A DNA stretch of 64,000 nt. It comes from Kitasatospora sp. NA04385. Its GTDB lineage: Bacteria; Actinomycetota; Actinomycetes; Streptomycetales; Streptomycetaceae. Made by a program: the position numbers and the translations under genes. Each line of letters starts with the position of its first letter. The first letter of the stretch is position 1. Where the stretch lies: NCBI RefSeq assembly GCF_013364235.1, contig NZ_CP054919.1:4004701-4068700 (forward strand). The letters are read 5' to 3'. Positions 16,042 through 26,789 of this stretch are shown one piece after another. The notes beneath the pieces were generated by a model that was not told where the DNA came from, did not search any database, and saw only the letters and a list, made by a program, of their open reading frames with translations.

Positions 16042-17364
16042 TCAGCGGAATGCTGCCCAGGGGTCGGGGAGGGGGGCGTAGGGGTCCTCGCCCTCGGTGT
16101 CCAGACCGACGTAGGCGCGGAGGGCGGGGCGGGTGCCAGGGAAGCCGCACCGGGTGAACTGCTGGTGGAGGTCCGAGCCCATCGGCCAGGGCTGGAAGTC
16201 TTCGGCGGTCAGCAGCTCGGCCAGGACCTCCAGCAGCTTCTGTCGTCCGGGGGAGAGCTCGATGAACTCCGGTGCTGCGTCCGCGGGTTCGAACAGGGCT
16301 TCCATCAGGTTCTCGGCGCGGGCCGCCAGTGGGCGGGGCACGACGCCGGTCTCCTTGATGTGGGGCAGGGCGCGGACGATCTCCAGGAGGACCCCGTCCG
16401 GTTCCTGAGCGGCCCCCATCAAGTGCAGCAGGCTGCGGACGGTGTAGCCGTGCAGGTCTCCCGCGTTGTGGGCGGTGGCGGGCTCGGGAACGGGCGCGGC
16501 CCCGAAGGCGGCCAGTTCGGCGGCGACGCGCTCGACCGGCGGGAGGCCGGGCGCGGCGGCCGGGTGGGCGACAAGGAGGCGGGCGAGGGCGGTGGCGGCC
16601 GCCCAGCGCAGGAGGGGGAGGGGATGGTCGAGGCGGCGCCGGAGGCGGCCGTCCGGGTCCCGGTCGTCGAGGAGTCCGACCGCGATGAGGACCGTGGCGG
16701 CGCAGACCGGGTCCTGCTCGCCGTCGAGGCATTCCAGCAGCGGGGGCAGGGCGGTGCCGGCTTCTTCGGGAAACCAGCCGAGAAGGTATGCGGTCCTGGT
16801 ACGGATGTCCGGGGCGGGGTTGTCGAGCAGTTCGAGCAGGGAGGGGAGTTGGGCGCGGACCGCGTCGTAGGAGCGCAGAGCACCCTCACGGCTGTCGATG
16901 GGGTGCCCCGCCGCGCAGTAGGCCCGCCCCTTGCGCAGGTTCTCCAGCCGCTCCGCGTCGGTCTCGGTGGCGATCTGCTCGTCGAACCAGCGCAGGTTCT
17001 CTTCGGGGCTGACGGCTGCGGCGCGCCACGCGGCGGTGTCGATCCCGAGGGGGAGGTCGTACTCGTCGTGCCAGTCGATGGCCAGCCGGGTCAGCAGCAG
17101 CAGCGCGTCGCCCCGCGCGGCGGCCGGGCCCGCGACGGCGATCCGGGCGAGGAACGGGACGGCGTACGGGGAGGCCGAGTAGCGGGTGCCCTGGTGGAAG
17201 ATGTTGCCGAACAGGACGCGGAAGGCCGTCTCCCGGGCCCTTTCGTCCGGCCCGCACGCCGCCCGGAGTTGGTCGGGCACGTCCTCGGCGCTGCCGTAGG
17301 CGTGCCCCAGGGACGCCCAGTCGATGTCGTCCAGCCCTGCCAGGAGATCGTCGGATCGCTTCAT
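16042..17364 (-). CDS. HEAT-repeat-like protein
   Basis: This 440-residue, all-alpha-looking protein has repeated helical pairs of HEAT/armadillo character (for example LPSLLELLDNPAPDIRTRTAYLLGWF and LPPLLECLDGEQDPVCAATVLIAVGLL). Similar proteins are common and unnamed in streptomycetes. They are thought to be protein-interaction scaffolds. The ATG at 17364 (MKRSDDLLAGLDDIDW) is preferred. An upstream start at 17478 would translate part of the right inverted repeat. The gene with its flanks lies exactly between two 48-bp inverted repeats, which hints at a mobile cassette. Confidence 0.7.
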   Translation of the reverse strand: MKRSDDLLAGLDDIDWASLGHAYGSAEDVPDQLRAACGPDERARETAFRVLFGNIFHQGTRYSASPYAVPFLARIAVAGPAAARGDALLLLTRLAIDWHDEYDLPLGIDTAAWRAAAVSPEENLRWFDEQIATETDAERLENLRKGRAYCAAGHPIDSREGALRSYDAVRAQLPSLLELLDNPAPDIRTRTAYLLGWFPEEAGTALPPLLECLDGEQDPVCAATVLIAVGLLDDRDPDGRLRRRLDHPLPLLRWAAATALARLLVAHPAAAPGLPPVERVAAELAAFGAAPVPEPATAHNAGDLHGYTVRSLLHLMGAAQEPDGVLLEIVRALPHIKETGVVPRPLAARAENLMEALFEPADAAPEFIELSPGRQKLLEVLAELLTAEDFQPWPMGSDLHQQFTRCGFPGTRPALRAYVGLDTEGEDPYAPLPDPWAAFR

Positions 17365-17437
17365 GATCCGTACTCTCGCAGAGGCCTCTGACACCGACCC
17401 CGCCGCTCTCGAGAACGTGCTGTCCCCTTGGACTCGG

Positions 17438-17485
17438 CGGTCGAACTCACCTGTCAATCGGTCAAGGTCGCCTGTCAAAGGTCAG
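17438..17485. repeat. Right 48-bp inverted repeat of the HEAT-gene cassette
   Basis: This is the inverted partner of 15936-15983. Read on the minus strand it holds two 20-base units (ttgacaggcgaccttgaccg and ttgacaggtgagttcgaccg) with a 21-base period. The similarity stops sharply at the outer ctgacc ends. Confidence 0.8.
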
Positions 17486-17564
17486 GGGCACCACCGCGAC
17501 CACAGGACCTCGGCCACAGCCCAGGCAGTCAGTGACCGGCCGGACAAGCTCTAGGCTGCCCGGC

Positions 17565-18281
17565 ATGACGTCCACCGACTCCCGGCCGCCGATCGCTCCC
17601 GTCACCCGGGCCGAACTCGAAGCCGTCTACGGCGCCGACGGCCTGCGCCGCGTTCCCGTCGAGGAGCTGCCGGGCGTCATCACCGATCCCGGCGCCCGGG
17701 CCCACCTCAGTGAGATCGGCCTGGTCGACGCCCCCAGCGCGGTCGTCTCCCCCGCGCCGTTGCCGTTGCGCACCCTGGCCGAGGCCCTCGCGCCGCACAG
17801 CCCCGCCGAGTACTGGCCCACCCTGCCGAAGGACGGCGCCGACCTGGTGGCGGTGGGCTTCTCCGGGTCCGCCACCTTCGCGCTGGACGGCAGCACCGGC
17901 GAGGTCTACGCCCTGGACGTGCACGAGCCGCCCACCGTCGGCGGGCGGCCGGCCCACCGCGGCCTGCACTCCCTCGCCCGCTGCCAACTCGCCTTCGGTG
18001 CAACGGAGATGCTCACCGTGGTCGGGCTCCTGGACCAGGAGGACATCGACTGGTGCCGCGAGCACCTGGCGGGGTTCGCCGAGCTGTACCCCGCCCACCT
18101 CGACGAGGAGCCCGACGAGGACGGGAACCACCCCGGAGCGGACGAGGACGACGGGGACCCCGTGCCGGACATCGACCAGGTGTTCGCCGAGCTGGCCGCC
18201 AAGCTGGACGCCGTCGAACCCGGGCTCGCCGACAGCCCGGTCTGGGCGGGCATCCTGGGCGAGTTCCGCTACGGCTGCTGA
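17565..18281 (+). CDS. SUKH-4-like immunity family protein
   Basis: This 238-residue protein has the SUKH layout: an N-terminal PVTRAELEAVYGADGLRRVP, a central VAVGFSGSATFALDGSTGEVYAL with alternating strands, and a helical second half. Immunity proteins of this superfamily protect against secreted nuclease or deaminase toxins. An acidic insert (EEPDEDGNHPGADEDDGD) lies near residue 185-205. No toxin gene is visible beside it, so it may be an orphan or a general regulator. The family assignment is by overall pattern and is not certain. Confidence 0.6.
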   Translation: MTSTDSRPPIAPVTRAELEAVYGADGLRRVPVEELPGVITDPGARAHLSEIGLVDAPSAVVSPAPLPLRTLAEALAPHSPAEYWPTLPKDGADLVAVGFSGSATFALDGSTGEVYALDVHEPPTVGGRPAHRGLHSLARCQLAFGATEMLTVVGLLDQEDIDWCREHLAGFAELYPAHLDEEPDEDGNHPGADEDDGDPVPDIDQVFAELAAKLDAVEPGLADSPVWAGILGEFRYGC

Positions 18282-18307
18282 TCCGGCCCGCCCGACTGCC
18301 GAGGGGA

Positions 18308-19120
18308 TCAGCCCAGTACGGGCAGGTACCCGGACAGGTCGCTGCGCTCGCCGCTGGCGGTGAGCGCGGTGTCCAGCACGTCGGTCCAGGCGAGTCGGCC
18401 GGTGGCCAGCCGGATCCAGGTGAGGGCGTCGGTCTCCACCACGTTCGGCGGGGTGCCGCGGGTGTGCCGGGGGCCTTCGACGGCCTGCACCACGGCGTAC
18501 GGCGGGATGCGCAACTCGACCGAGCCGCCCGGTACTTGGACGGCGAAGGCGTCGGCGAGCAGCCGGGCGGTGGAGGCCAGCGCGAACGGGTCGTGCGGGA
18601 AGGCGTCCAGGCCCAGCGCGGCGGCCAGGTCGTCGGCGTGCACCACGGTCTCGACCAGCCGGGTGACCAGGAAGCCCGCCAGCGGCATCGGGCCGAACCG
18701 CATGGGGATGATCCGGCCCGGGTCCCGGCCCGCCTCGCTGTCCAGGGCCTCCCACAACGCGCCGACCTGCCGGTCGAGTTCGCCGGAGACCTGGGCGGCG
18801 TCCCCGGCGAACTGCTCGGCGACCAGCTCGACGGCGGTGGAGTTGATGGCGGCGGCCGCGGTGCGGGTGCTCGCGGCCCAGTCCAGCGGGGTGATCGGGG
18901 CCTGCGGCGGCAGCGGTTCGTCCAGGTGCAGCGGCACCCAGCTGACCACCATGCCGAGGTGGGCCACGAGTTCGCGCACCCGCCACTCCCCCAGCCGGGT
19001 CGGCCGGGCCAGCCGGTCGTCGTCCAGCTCGCGGACGGCGGCGGTGATCGCGTCGAGCTGCCCGGTGAGCGCGGCACGCACCTTCACCGGGTCGTAGGTT
19101 CGGGGTTTCACGGTGGGCAT
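18308..19120 (-). CDS. Maleylpyruvate isomerase / sterol-carrier family protein (mycothiol-dependent type)
   Basis: This 270-residue protein has the DinB-like four-helix N-terminal domain of mycothiol-dependent maleylpyruvate isomerases: DDDRLARPTRLGEWRVRELVAHLGMV near residue 35-60 and VETVVHADDLAAALG near 160. The C-terminal region is of SCP2/MDMPI type (VELRIPPYAVVQAVEG). The histidines in the helical domain would form the metal site. The reaction is unknown. The gene lies beside purL on the same strand, with a gap of 100 bases. Confidence 0.75.
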   Translation of the reverse strand: MPTVKPRTYDPVKVRAALTGQLDAITAAVRELDDDRLARPTRLGEWRVRELVAHLGMVVSWVPLHLDEPLPPQAPITPLDWAASTRTAAAAINSTAVELVAEQFAGDAAQVSGELDRQVGALWEALDSEAGRDPGRIIPMRFGPMPLAGFLVTRLVETVVHADDLAAALGLDAFPHDPFALASTARLLADAFAVQVPGGSVELRIPPYAVVQAVEGPRHTRGTPPNVVETDALTWIRLATGRLAWTDVLDTALTASGERSDLSGYLPVLG

Positions 19121-19220
19121 GCCCGCAGCGTACAAAACCCGCGGGGCGGGCGGTCCGGGAGTACCGGTCCGCCCGCCCCGCGGGGTTGACGCGACGTCGG
19201 CGCGGGACGCCGGCGGGGCG

Positions 19221-21475
<2,255 letters not shown>

Positions 21476-21476
<1 letters not shown>

Positions 21477-22153
21477 CAGGCGTTCACCAGCTGCTTCAGG
21501 ACGGAAGTGAAGAAGCCCAGGCCCTCGGTGGTCGGACCGGTGAGCGGCTCCACGGCGTGCTCCGGGTGCGGCATCAGGCCGACGACATTGCCGGCGGCGT
21601 TGGTGATGCCGGCGATGTCGCGGTACGAACCGTTCGGGTTCAGATCGAGGTACCGGGCCACCACGCGGCCCTCCGCCTCCAGCTCGTCGAGCACGTGCTC
21701 GTCGGCGACGAAGCGGCCCTCGCCGTTCTTCAGCGGAACGACGATTTCCTGGCCGGCCGAGTAATCCGACGTCCAGGCGGTGGCGGCGTTCTCGATCCGC
21801 AGCTTCTGGTCGCGGCAGATGAAGTGCAGCGAGTCGTTCCGGGTGAGCGCGCCGGGCAGCAGGTGCGATTCGCACAGCACCTGGAAGCCGTTGCAGATAC
21901 CGAGGACCGGCATTCCGAGCTTCGCCTGCTCGATGACGGTGTCCATCACCGGCGAGAAGCGGGAGATGGCGCCGCAGCGCAGATAGTCGCCGTAGGAGAA
22001 TCCGCCGGGCAGGACGACGGCGTCGACCTGGTGGAGATCCTTGTCACGGTGCCAGAGGGCGACCGGCTCGGCGCCGGCCAGGCGGACCGCGCGCTGGGCG
22101 TCGCGGTCGTCGAGGGAACCGGGGAAAGTGACGACGCCGACACGGGTGGTCAC
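21476..22153 (-). CDS. purQ: Phosphoribosylformylglycinamidine synthase subunit PurQ (glutaminase)
   Basis: This 225-residue class I glutamine amidotransferase releases ammonia from glutamine for PurL. The nucleophile elbow GICNGFQVLCE holds the catalytic cysteine at about residue 87, and GLMPHPEHAVEPL near the C-terminus supplies the catalytic His and Glu. The GTG start overlaps the purS stop by four bases (GTGA). Confidence 0.96.
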
Positions 22154-22404
22154 TTCTCCTCCTCCTCGACGCGGACGGTGAAGTCCTCGATCACGGTATT
22201 GGCGAGGAAGGTCTCGGCGGCCTCGCGGATGCGGGCGAGCGCGGCGTCGTCGACCGGCCCCTCCAGCTCCAGTTCGAAACGCTTGCCCTGGCGGACGTCG
22301 GCGATCCCGGCGAACCCGAGACGCGGCAGTGCACGCTGCACCGCCTGGCCCTGGGGGTCGAGGATCTCCGGCTTGAGCATGACGTCGACTACGACGCGTG
22401 CCAC
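22150..22404 (-). CDS. purS: Phosphoribosylformylglycinamidine synthase subunit PurS
   Basis: This 84-residue accessory subunit bridges PurL and PurQ. It shows the expected MLKPEILDPQGQAVQRALPRLG and KRFELELEGP. The start is GTG. It is the first gene of the purS-purQ-purL operon and is translationally coupled to purQ. Confidence 0.95.
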   Translation of the reverse strand: MARVVVDVMLKPEILDPQGQAVQRALPRLGFAGIADVRQGKRFELELEGPVDDAALARIREAAETFLANTVIEDFTVRVEEEEK

Positions 22405-22850
22405 TGGCACTCCCGGTGGTGATTGCGTGAAGGCGGGGGAACTCCAGACTACCTGGGGTCGGGGGGCCGCTTGCGGGCCACCGGCGGTAACGCGCGTAGA
22501 CCAACACCCCTTACGCCCCAAGGGTCCAGCGGCCCCGACGCCCCTCCCGGGCATCCGATTTCGCCGCTTTAATCCCGTCTGCAACCGGCGGCTATCGGGG
22601 CCGGTATCGGCCCGGGTATCGACCCGGGTATCGGCGGCCGGGGGAAGCACGTGAATATCCCGAAAAAAGGAATCCCCAACTCTACGATTTCACCGCCCCA
22701 GGGGTGCAGAATAGGGCGACCGGCAGCCGAACGCGCCGCATCTCGGCGTGGGCTCCCCTGCCCGCCGGCGGATGCCGCGATCCCGGCCCAGCGGACCGGC
22801 GGGGCATCCGAGACCCCCGACGGCCGAATTGCCCGAGAGGATTGACACCC
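22405..22850. promoter_or_regulatory. Divergent region between purS and lsr2
   Basis: This 446-base gap contains no gene that I can support. Around 22585-22635 the pattern gtatcg-N6 recurs (ggtatcggcccgggtatcga and on), a short imperfect direct repeat. The AT-richer stretch 22645-22690 may be the lsr2 promoter. No riboswitch fold was recognised. Confidence 0.4.
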
Positions 22851-23168
22851 ATGGCTCAGCGTGTAGTCGTCACGCTCTCCGACGATCTGGACGGCGGCAC
22901 CGCCGCGGAAACCGTTCACTTCGGCGTGGACGGGAAGTCGTACGAGATCGACCTGTCCGCCGACAACGCGGAAAAGCTCCGGGAGGCCCTCGCCCCGTTC
23001 GTCGCCGCCGGCCGCCGGCAGAGCCGCAGCGGAAAGTCCTTCCGCCGCACCGCCCTCACCCCGGACCCGGCCGCGGTGCGCGCCTGGGCCCAGTCGAACG
23101 GACACGAGCTGCCCGCCCGCGGCCGCATCCCGAAGCACGTGTACGAGGCGTTCGCCGAGAACAACTGA
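22851..23168 (+). CDS. lsr2: Lsr2 nucleoid-associated protein
   Basis: This 105-residue Lsr2/H-NS-like protein bridges AT-rich DNA and silences horizontally acquired genes. The N-terminal oligomerisation domain (AQRVVVTLSDDLDGG to LREALAPFV) and the C-terminal DNA-binding domain with its AT-hook-like RGRIP motif in NGHELPARGRIPKHVYEAF are complete. It is followed by a small terminator hairpin and two tRNA-Gly genes. Confidence 0.95.
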   Translation: MAQRVVVTLSDDLDGGTAAETVHFGVDGKSYEIDLSADNAEKLREALAPFVAAGRRQSRSGKSFRRTALTPDPAAVRAWAQSNGHELPARGRIPKHVYEAFAENN

Positions 23169-23178
23169 CCGTCGCCAC

Positions 23179-23197
23179 GGGCCCGTTGCGGGCCCGC
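23179..23197 (+). terminator. Short hairpin after lsr2
   Basis: A 7-bp G/C stem (cgggccc with its complement) closes on a five-base loop, 10 bases after the lsr2 stop. Confidence 0.5.
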
Positions 23198-23331
23198 CGG
23201 CCCTCCCCGGCCACGCCGCCGGGGAAGGCGCCGGAGAAGGGTGGGGCGAGCACGCCGATCGATGTTGTAGAGTATTTCTCGTCGCCGCAACCGGGGGAAC
23301 CCGAGCGGGGCGGCCGGCGCCCAGGCGCCGT

Positions 23332-23404
23332 GCGGACGTGGCTCAGTTGGTAGAGCATCACCTTGCCAAGGTGAGGGTCGCGAGTTCGAATCTCGTCGTC
23401 CGCT
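23332..23404 (+). tRNA. tRNA-Gly (GCC), copy 1
   Basis: A complete 73-base cloverleaf: acceptor gcggacg pairs with cgtccgc, D-arm gctc/gagc, anticodon stem caccttgccaaggtg with anticodon GCC, and T-loop gttcgaatc. CCA is not encoded. A tagagt-like -10 element lies upstream near 23268. Confidence 0.95.
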
Positions 23405-23448
23405 CGCAGTCAGCGTGAACAGACTGGTGCAGTACAACTCCATATCCT

Positions 23449-23521
23449 GCGGACGTGGCTCAGTTGGTAGAGCATCACCTTGCCAAGGTGAGGGTCGCGA
23501 GTTCGAATCTCGTCGTCCGCT
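23449..23521 (+). tRNA. tRNA-Gly (GCC), copy 2
   Basis: This copy is identical in all 73 positions to the one at 23332 and is separated from it by 44 bases, so the two are probably processed from one transcript. A strong terminator follows. Confidence 0.95.
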
Positions 23522-23526
23522 CGGTT

Positions 23527-23560
23527 CCGAAGGCCCCCCTCCACCGAGGGGGGCCTTCGG
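23527..23560 (+). terminator. Terminator of the tRNA-Gly pair
   Basis: A perfect 14-bp stem (23527-23540 with 23547-23560) closes on the six-base loop ccaccg. Confidence 0.85.
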
Positions 23561-23694
23561 CGTTCCGTGCCCGCACCACGCCGCCCGGCCGGTCGGCACC
23601 GATGACATTTGTCACCGCCCACCCGTGCGCGCGCACCGGCGCCCGGTGACGGTCCGCACTACTGGCGGGCCCCGGCCGCCGGGAGGCTGGAGCC

Positions 23695-24693
23695 ATGACC
23701 GACACCAGCCGTTCCCGCCCCGCCGTCGAGGCCCGCGGGCTGCACCGCCGCTACGGGCCGTCCGGCGCCGCCGGCTTCGAGGCCGTCCGCGGCCTGGACC
23801 TCGGCGTCGCCCCCGGTGAGCTGTTCGCCCTGCTGGGCACCAACGGCGCGGGCAAGACCTCCACCCTGGAGGTGCTGGAGGGCCTGGCCGGGCCCAGCGC
23901 CGGCGAGGTCCGGGTGCTCGGCCTCGACCCGCGCCGGGACCGGGCCGCGCTGCGGCCCCGGATCGGCATCATGCTCCAGGAGGGCGGCTTCCCCGGCGAG
24001 CTCACCCTGGCCGAGACCGGCCGCTGCTGGGCCGGCCTGACCACCGGCGCCCGGGCCGTCGACGAGGCGCTCGACCTGGTCGGCCTGCTGCCCCGGCGCT
24101 CGGTGCGGGTCAAGCAGCTGTCCGGCGGCGAGCGCCGCCGGCTCGACCTGGCGATGGCCCTGCTCGGCCGCCCCGAGGTGCTGTTCCTGGACGAGCCGTC
24201 CACCGGCCTGGACCCGGAGGCCCGCGCCGCGGTCTGGCGGCTGATCCGCGACCTGCGGACGGCCGGCACCACGGTGGTGCTCACCACGCACTACCTGGAG
24301 GAGGCCGAGGAGCTGGCCGACCGGCTGGCGATCATGCACCACGGCCGGGTGGTCACCGGCGGCACCGTCGCCGAGGTGCTGGCCGCGCACCCCGCCCGGA
24401 TCGGCTTCGAACTGCCCGGGCGCACCGGCGAACCCGCCGCCCCCGCCCTGCCGCCGCTGCCCGGCACCAGCACCGAGCTCGACGGCCGCCGGGTGCTGCT
24501 GCGCACCCACGACCTCCAGGGCACGCTCACCGAGTTGCTCGGCTGGGCCGCCCGGCACCGGGTCGAACTGGCCCGGCTGGACGCCCGCAGTGCCTCGCTG
24601 GAGGAGGCCTTCCTGGCCGTCGCCGCGTCCCCGGCCGACCCGGCCTCCCCCGGCTCCCCCGCCGCCCCGTCGCAGATCGGACGTGCCGCATGA
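23695..24693 (+). CDS. ABC transporter ATP-binding protein
   Basis: This 332-residue nucleotide-binding subunit of a drug- or lipid-type ABC-2 exporter has Walker A (GTNGAGKTS near residue 48), signature LSGGERRRLDLA near 142 and Walker B VLFLDEPSTGLD near 162, with a switch histidine in TTHYLEE. A C-terminal extension of about 100 residues is typical of the CcmA/DrrA group. The stop overlaps the permease start (ATGA), and the two-component genes follow, so the exporter is probably induced by that system. Confidence 0.92.
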   Translation: MTDTSRSRPAVEARGLHRRYGPSGAAGFEAVRGLDLGVAPGELFALLGTNGAGKTSTLEVLEGLAGPSAGEVRVLGLDPRRDRAALRPRIGIMLQEGGFPGELTLAETGRCWAGLTTGARAVDEALDLVGLLPRRSVRVKQLSGGERRRLDLAMALLGRPEVLFLDEPSTGLDPEARAAVWRLIRDLRTAGTTVVLTTHYLEEAEELADRLAIMHHGRVVTGGTVAEVLAAHPARIGFELPGRTGEPAAPALPPLPGTSTELDGRRVLLRTHDLQGTLTELLGWAARHRVELARLDARSASLEEAFLAVAASPADPASPGSPAAPSQIGRAA

Positions 24694-25502
24694 GCACCGC
24701 CGCCCCCGCCCCGACCCCGCTCTCCCGGCTGCTGGCCCTGGGCCGGGCCGAGGTCGTGCTGCTGCGCCGCAACCGCACCGCGGTGTTCCTGGCCCTGGTG
24801 CTGCCGTTCGCCCTGGTCGGCTCGCTCCGCTCGATCCTGCGGGCCGCCGCCGAGCACACCCCGGGCCTGGACGTGAACGGCAACCTGGTCACCAGCTCGA
24901 TGGGCGTCGTCCTGCTGGTGGTCGTCTACACCAACCTGACCACCGCCTACACCGCCCGCCGCAACGAGCTGGTGCTGAAGCGGCTGCGCACCGGCGAGGC
25001 CGCCGACACCGAGGTGCTGCTCGGCACCGCCGTCCCCTCGATCGGGCTGGCGCTGCTCCAGTGCCTGCTGCTGGGCGTCGGCGGCCTCGCCCTGCTCGGC
25101 CTGCGCGCCCCCGCGAACCCGCTGCTGGTGCTGGCCGGACTGGCCCTGTCCGCGCTGCTGCTGACCGCCCTGGCCGCGCTGTCCAGCGCGGCCACCAAGA
25201 CCGTCGAGACGGCCGGCATCACCACCCTCCCGCTGCTGCTGGCCGCCCAGTTCGGCTCCGGCCTGATGATCCCGCTGGAGTCCGTGCCGGACGCCGTGGC
25301 GAACGTCTGCCGCCTGCTCCCGACCACCCCCGCGTTCCAGCTGCTGCGCATCGGCTGGCTCGGCACCGACGGCACCGGCCCGTCCGAGGGCTTCGCCGGG
25401 ACGTGGGGCCCGGCCGCACCGCCCCTGCTGCTGGCCGCCGCCTGGGCCGCCGCCGCGGCCTGGGCCGCCCGCCGCTGGTTCCGCTGGGAACCGCGCCGCT
25501 AG
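24690..25502 (+). CDS. ABC-2 type transporter permease
   Basis: This 270-residue membrane subunit has six hydrophobic segments, beginning with FLALVLPFALVGSL and ending with LLLAAAWAAAAAWAARRWF. A conserved-looking TPAFQLLRIGWLG lies between the last segments. It pairs with the ATPase encoded by the overlapping upstream gene. The substrate is unknown. Confidence 0.88.
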   Translation: MSTAAPAPTPLSRLLALGRAEVVLLRRNRTAVFLALVLPFALVGSLRSILRAAAEHTPGLDVNGNLVTSSMGVVLLVVVYTNLTTAYTARRNELVLKRLRTGEAADTEVLLGTAVPSIGLALLQCLLLGVGGLALLGLRAPANPLLVLAGLALSALLLTALAALSSAATKTVETAGITTLPLLLAAQFGSGLMIPLESVPDAVANVCRLLPTTPAFQLLRIGWLGTDGTGPSEGFAGTWGPAAPPLLLAAAWAAAAAWAARRWFRWEPRR

Positions 25503-25541
25503 ATTCGTCCGACGATCGTCGAGGAACGGGGGGGCCGAACG

Positions 25542-26789
25542 GTGCGGGTGAGCAGGCCACGACCGGTCCGCCGCTGGCGGGCGCTGTCCAAGCCGCAGCG
25601 CAACGAGCTGTACGTGCGCTGGTCGCTGTACGCGGTGGCGCTGATGCAGCCGGTGGTGACGTTCGGCATGGTGGCCGGGAGCTTCGGCCGGGGCGAGGTG
25701 GGGGGCGCGGCCCTGGCGGTGGGCGCGGTCGGCTCCCCGGCGGCGGCGGCGCTGAACGCGGTGCTGGTCCGCAACGGACTGGCCGCCTACCTGGGCCGGC
25801 GGCCCCGCCCCCGCGGCTGGGCGGGGGCGGCGGGCGCGGTGTCGGTGGGCGTCTCGGTGGCGGTGCTGCTGCTCGGTCCGCCGGCGGAGTCGGAGGGCGC
25901 CTCGTTCCCGCTGACGGTCGCGATCCTGACCATGACCTTCTGGATCGCCACCACCGCGGTCGCGCTCCCGGCCCCGGAGACGGCCGCGGCCGCCGTGGCG
26001 GGCCTGCTGCTGCTCGCGCTGCCGCTGCTGCTGACGGGCGCCTCCCCCGGGTCGGTGGCCGGGATGTCGACGGGCTGCCTGATCGGGTCGGCGATCGCCG
26101 CCTGCACCGCCCGCGGCTCGGCCTGGAACGCCAAGGTGGTCTGGGACCTGGACGCCGCCCGGGAGACCCAGGCCCGCCTGGCGGTCGCCGAGGAGCGGCT
26201 GCGCTTCTCCCGCGACCTGCACGACGTGCTGGGCCGCAACCTGGCCACCATCGCGCTGAAGAGCGAGCTGGCCGTGCAGCTGGCCCGCCGCGGCCGGCCG
26301 GAGGCGGTCGACCAGATGACCGAGGTGCAGCGGATCGCCCAGGACTCGCAGCGCGAGGTGCGCGAGGTGGTGCGCGGCTACCGCACCGTCGAGCTGCACA
26401 CCGAACTGACCGGCGCCGCCTCGGTGCTGCGCGCCGCGAACGTGGACTGCCGCACCGAGCTGTCCGGCGCGGACGGCCTGCCCGCCGGGGCCCAGTCGGT
26501 GCTGGGCTGGGTGGTGCGGGAGGCCGCGACCAACGTGCTGCGGCACTCGGAGGCCGCGAACTGCCGGTTCCGGCTGCGGGTCTCGGGCGGCACCGCGCTG
26601 CTGGAGGTGGAGAACGACGGCGTGCCCGCCGTGCCGCCGCCGCGCGCGGAGGGCTCCGGCAACGGCCTGCGCGGCCTGGGCGAGCGGCTGGCCGCGCACG
26701 GCGGCACCCTGAGCACGGCCGGCAGCGGCCCCGGGCGGTTCCGACTGACCGCCGAACTACCGATCGACACTGTGGAGTTCAAGAGATGA
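25542..26789 (+). CDS. Sensor histidine kinase (HisKA_3 type)
   Basis: This 415-residue membrane sensor of the DesK/NarX-like group has a set of transmembrane helices over about residues 25-190, then the dimerisation motif FSRDLHDVLGRNLATIALKSEL with the phospho-accepting histidine near residue 226, and an ATPase domain with VVREAATNVLRHSEA. The start is GTG. It overlaps the response regulator by four bases (ATGA) and lies directly behind an ABC-2 exporter, the layout of cell-envelope or antibiotic-responsive systems. Confidence 0.9.
   Translation: MRVSRPRPVRRWRALSKPQRNELYVRWSLYAVALMQPVVTFGMVAGSFGRGEVGGAALAVGAVGSPAAAALNAVLVRNGLAAYLGRRPRPRGWAGAAGAVSVGVSVAVLLLGPPAESEGASFPLTVAILTMTFWIATTAVALPAPETAAAAVAGLLLLALPLLLTGASPGSVAGMSTGCLIGSAIAACTARGSAWNAKVVWDLDAARETQARLAVAEERLRFSRDLHDVLGRNLATIALKSELAVQLARRGRPEAVDQMTEVQRIAQDSQREVREVVRGYRTVELHTELTGAASVLRAANVDCRTELSGADGLPAGAQSVLGWVVREAATNVLRHSEAANCRFRLRVSGGTALLEVENDGVPAVPPPRAEGSGNGLRGLGERLAAHGGTLSTAGSGPGRFRLTAELPIDTVEFKR

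Noticed and set aside
9364..18281. Polymorphic toxin system
   Set aside because: Two SUKH-type proteins are present, but no large secreted toxin with a pre-toxin domain or export gene lies among them.
22405..22850. Riboswitch or small RNA upstream of lsr2 or purS
   Set aside because: No recognisable purine or other aptamer core was seen; only short repeats and an AT-richer stretch.
23332..23521. Attachment site of an integrated element in the duplicated tRNA-Gly
   Set aside because: Both tRNA copies are complete, only 44 bases lie between them, and no integrase or excisionase gene is visible.
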